Shown here: piece after piece, positions 24,331 through 26,156 of the stretch | Position numbering within the stretch: position 1 is the stretch's first letter | Layout of the letters: each line of letters opens with the position of its first letter | Origin: an uncultured Prevotella sp. | GTDB taxonomy: Bacteria > Bacteroidota > Bacteroidia > Bacteroidales > Bacteroidaceae | Reading direction: 5' to 3' | Length of the DNA stretch: 26,156 nucleotides | Assembly: GCA_937906495.1 (NCBI GenBank) | Contig: CALCVT010000024.1 | Location: 1-26,156, forward strand | Program-made: the position numbers and the translations under genes | Notes under the pieces: generated by a model | What the model was told of the DNA's origin: nothing | Database searches by the model: none | The model's input: only the letters and a program-made list of their open reading frames with translations

Positions 24331-25899
24331 ATGGAAAATAACAGCAAACTTTACTTATTGGCCATTGGTGGTACCGGTGCGCGTGTGGTGCGTTCGTTAA
24401 CCATGCTCTTGGCCTCGGGCATCGATGGCTTGAACAGTACCATCGAGGTTGTGCCCGTTATCATCGACTTTGACTTGGGCAACGGCGATTTGAACCGTGC
24501 GGTAGATGCCCTGAAGCAATATCATTTAATCAATACGCAACTTTATCCGGCAGGTGGCACCACAGTCTATGACAATCATTACTTCATGACGCGTATCACT
24601 TCGCTCTGGGATGTAGGTAAAGGTGGAAAACCTGATCATTGTGAAGACTACAAAATGTATTTCGGGCCGGCAGGAAAGTCACTGACCTTTGCCGAGTCGT
24701 TAGGGTTCGATGCTCTGAACAATAATCCGGATACCCGTGTAACAGCCGATTTGATGCGTTGCCTTTATGACGATTCGCCGGAGAAACTCGATGCGGTAAA
24801 TAGTAATCCGGATGCCGAGTTAAATTTGGACTTAACGGTTGGTTTTAAAGGCAATCCCAATATTGGCAGTGTGGTATTCCATAGCATCAGAAATAACGAG
24901 GCTTTCAAGCGGATGGAAAGCAACATCGGAACAAACGACCGCGTGTTTATCGTCAGTTCCATCTTTGGCGGTACGGGGTCTTCGGGCTTTCCCGAGTTGG
25001 TAAGGGCTATCCATAACTCCACTGCGCCACTACTGAATACTGCCAAACTGGGAGCGGTGGTTGTGCTGCCTTATTTCAACCTGACAAATACTGGCGGCGC
25101 CATTGATGCAAATAGCTTTAACAGCAAAGCAAAAGACGCTCTGGAGTATTATGCAAACAACTTGAACGAATACCTCAAAGCGCTTTATTATGTAGGCGAT
25201 ACCAAGCGTGACAATCCGAACTATGCCGAAGGAGGAACCGCCCAGATCAATCCCGCCCAGACCATTGAATTTGTGGCTGCAACGGCGGTCATTGATTTTA
25301 TGCTTAAATCCGATGCCTTACTTAACACCAGTACTGCTTATGAATATGGTTTGAATGCGGCGGATGAAGAAATAAACTTGACCTACAGTCATTTTGATAA
25401 CGGCTCGAAGTTCATGTTCCTCAAGCGTTTGCATGAGTTTGCCATGGCAATGAAGTATTACAACGACCGTATACACGGTGCCCGCAACCAGGTGGGTGAG
25501 AGCAAGGCCTATTTTGGTCCGAAGGGTTATAATTTGAATACCAAAAAATATCAGGGCATCTATGAGTGCGTAAACAATTTCCTGCCCCTTCACACCGATG
25601 GCAATTATAAGAACAATTGGGGTTTCTGTCCGTGGGTAACAGAACTCGAGTCGCATAATGGAGCGCGCAGTCTCAAGTTCTTCCGCATGGATACTAAGTC
25701 AGACTGTCGTTCGATGTTTGTATTTAAAGGCGAAAACCCCATTGAAATGGGATTTGGAAAATTCAATCCCTTTAAGGACGATTATATTGATACCAAATTA
25801 AACGAAGGGTTGAAGCATATGGGCAATGATACTTCGGAATGCGCTTTCTTTAAGAACCTGCGCGATGTGATGCAAGCAAGTTTCAGTTCCATCGGATAA
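24331..25899 (+). CDS. Tubulin/FtsZ-superfamily-like protein, second copy
   Basis: A 522-residue paralogue of the protein at 2451-3845. The nucleotide loop AIGGTGARV is at 11-19. The tubulin signature-like loop IFGGTGSSGF is at about 211-220. VGFKGNPNIGSVV, VLPYF and an EGGTAQ segment are shared with the first copy. It is about 58 residues longer, mainly through an insertion between residues 75 and 155. It probably binds GTP; polymerisation is untested. The close match of the motif blocks, set against weak similarity elsewhere, points to strong selection on the NTPase core. Confidence 0.7.
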   Translation: MENNSKLYLLAIGGTGARVVRSLTMLLASGIDGLNSTIEVVPVIIDFDLGNGDLNRAVDALKQYHLINTQLYPAGGTTVYDNHYFMTRITSLWDVGKGGKPDHCEDYKMYFGPAGKSLTFAESLGFDALNNNPDTRVTADLMRCLYDDSPEKLDAVNSNPDAELNLDLTVGFKGNPNIGSVVFHSIRNNEAFKRMESNIGTNDRVFIVSSIFGGTGSSGFPELVRAIHNSTAPLLNTAKLGAVVVLPYFNLTNTGGAIDANSFNSKAKDALEYYANNLNEYLKALYYVGDTKRDNPNYAEGGTAQINPAQTIEFVAATAVIDFMLKSDALLNTSTAYEYGLNAADEEINLTYSHFDNGSKFMFLKRLHEFAMAMKYYNDRIHGARNQVGESKAYFGPKGYNLNTKKYQGIYECVNNFLPLHTDGNYKNNWGFCPWVTELESHNGARSLKFFRMDTKSDCRSMFVFKGENPIEMGFGKFNPFKDDYIDTKLNEGLKHMGNDTSECAFFKNLRDVMQASFSSIG

Positions 25900-25924
25900 C
25901 CTCCACGCTAAAAACAGATATACT

Positions 25925-26156
25925 ATGATTTTCAGAATACATGAAAATACAGCCAAAGTTGCTTTGCAGAATTGGCAGCCATCGAATTTTATAGATGGAA
26001 CAATGGCAAGTACAATTGATACAACTACTGCCCCGCACAAAATGGGTACTTCCATCCCTAACTTCTTTGCGCGTGTACATTTGTTCAAGCAGGCATTTAA
26101 TGATGAAGTCATCTAAACTTATTGAGAAAATATAAAATGGGAGATTTTTGTATCTT
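25925..26156 (+). pseudogene. 5' end of a second actin/Hsp70-like gene, apparently frameshifted
   Basis: The first 63 residues (from ATG 25925 to TAA at 26114) match the N-terminus of the giant protein at 3854: IFRxxxE near the start, and ARVHLFKQAFNDE against ARIDLIKTAFKEV. The frame then stops. The frame beginning at 26107 (AGT) stays open to the window end, and its KYKMGDFCI segment falls where the first copy has KKINLDGKSIF. Loss of one A near 26107 would explain this. It could be a sequencing error, a decayed gene or, less likely, a real short protein. The rest lies outside the window. Confidence 0.5.

Noticed and set aside
1..26156. CRISPR array, tRNA, rRNA or insertion sequence
   Set aside because: I saw no regularly spaced direct repeats, no tRNA cloverleaf with a TTCGA loop, and no transposase motif in any frame.

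Overview
The window comes from a member of the Bacteroidota, most likely order Bacteroidales and possibly Prevotella-like. Three clear promoters have the Bacteroidota form (a TTTG or TTG box, 19-20 bases, then TAnnTTTG; 11513-11543, 12708-12738 and, on the minus strand, 17172-17203). There are many lipoprotein signal peptides, a NusG/UpxY-like antiterminator, and a secreted protein with the C-terminal 'LDGRRV...KGIYI' signature common in this group. I see no rRNA, tRNA, insertion sequence or CRISPR array.

Layout. 1-89 is the tail of a DUF805 membrane protein. It is followed by a structured intergenic stretch (possible small RNA plus terminator, 128-346) and an AT-rich regulatory region with two palindromes. 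770-11262 is one tightly packed eight-gene plus-strand operon: vWA-like lipoprotein, three-helix membrane protein, tubulin/FtsZ-like protein, very large actin/Hsp70-like protein, lipoprotein with a membrane helix and coiled coil, MotA/TolQ/ZorA-like channel subunit, MotB/OmpA/ZorB-like subunit, and trypsin-like protease lipoprotein, closed by a terminator at 11314-11356. 11656-12588 is an orphan NusG-like gene and 12841-13485 a secreted protein, followed by two tandem terminators. 13836-17129 (minus strand) is a Sau3AI/MutH-type restriction endonuclease with a cytosine-C5 methyltransferase. 17511-20719 holds four housekeeping or accessory genes: a short-chain dehydrogenase, a secreted HExxH protein, an FKBP isomerase and an SprT-like metalloprotein. 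20720-21801 has no convincing gene, but holds an 11-base C tract, a 19-bp inverted repeat next to a promoter-like box, and possible gene debris. 21802-22158 is a small Ig-like lipoprotein. From 22297 to the end of the window a second, diverged copy of the first operon begins (vWA lipoprotein, membrane protein, tubulin-like protein, start of the actin/Hsp70-like protein); its fourth gene appears frameshifted at about 26107.

How the genes may work together (inference). The main operon combines two cytoskeleton-fold NTPases with an ion-driven MotAB/ZorAB-type motor, a periplasmic adhesion-type vWA lipoprotein, a membrane lipoprotein whose tail should face the cytoplasm, and a periplasmic protease. 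This suggests an envelope-spanning machine in which ion flow and a cytoplasmic tubulin/actin-like assembly are coupled to surface sensing and proteolysis. The ZorA/ZorB resemblance and the nearby restriction-modification system make a defence or conflict role possible, but nothing in the sequence proves it. I do not recognise this gene combination as a named system.
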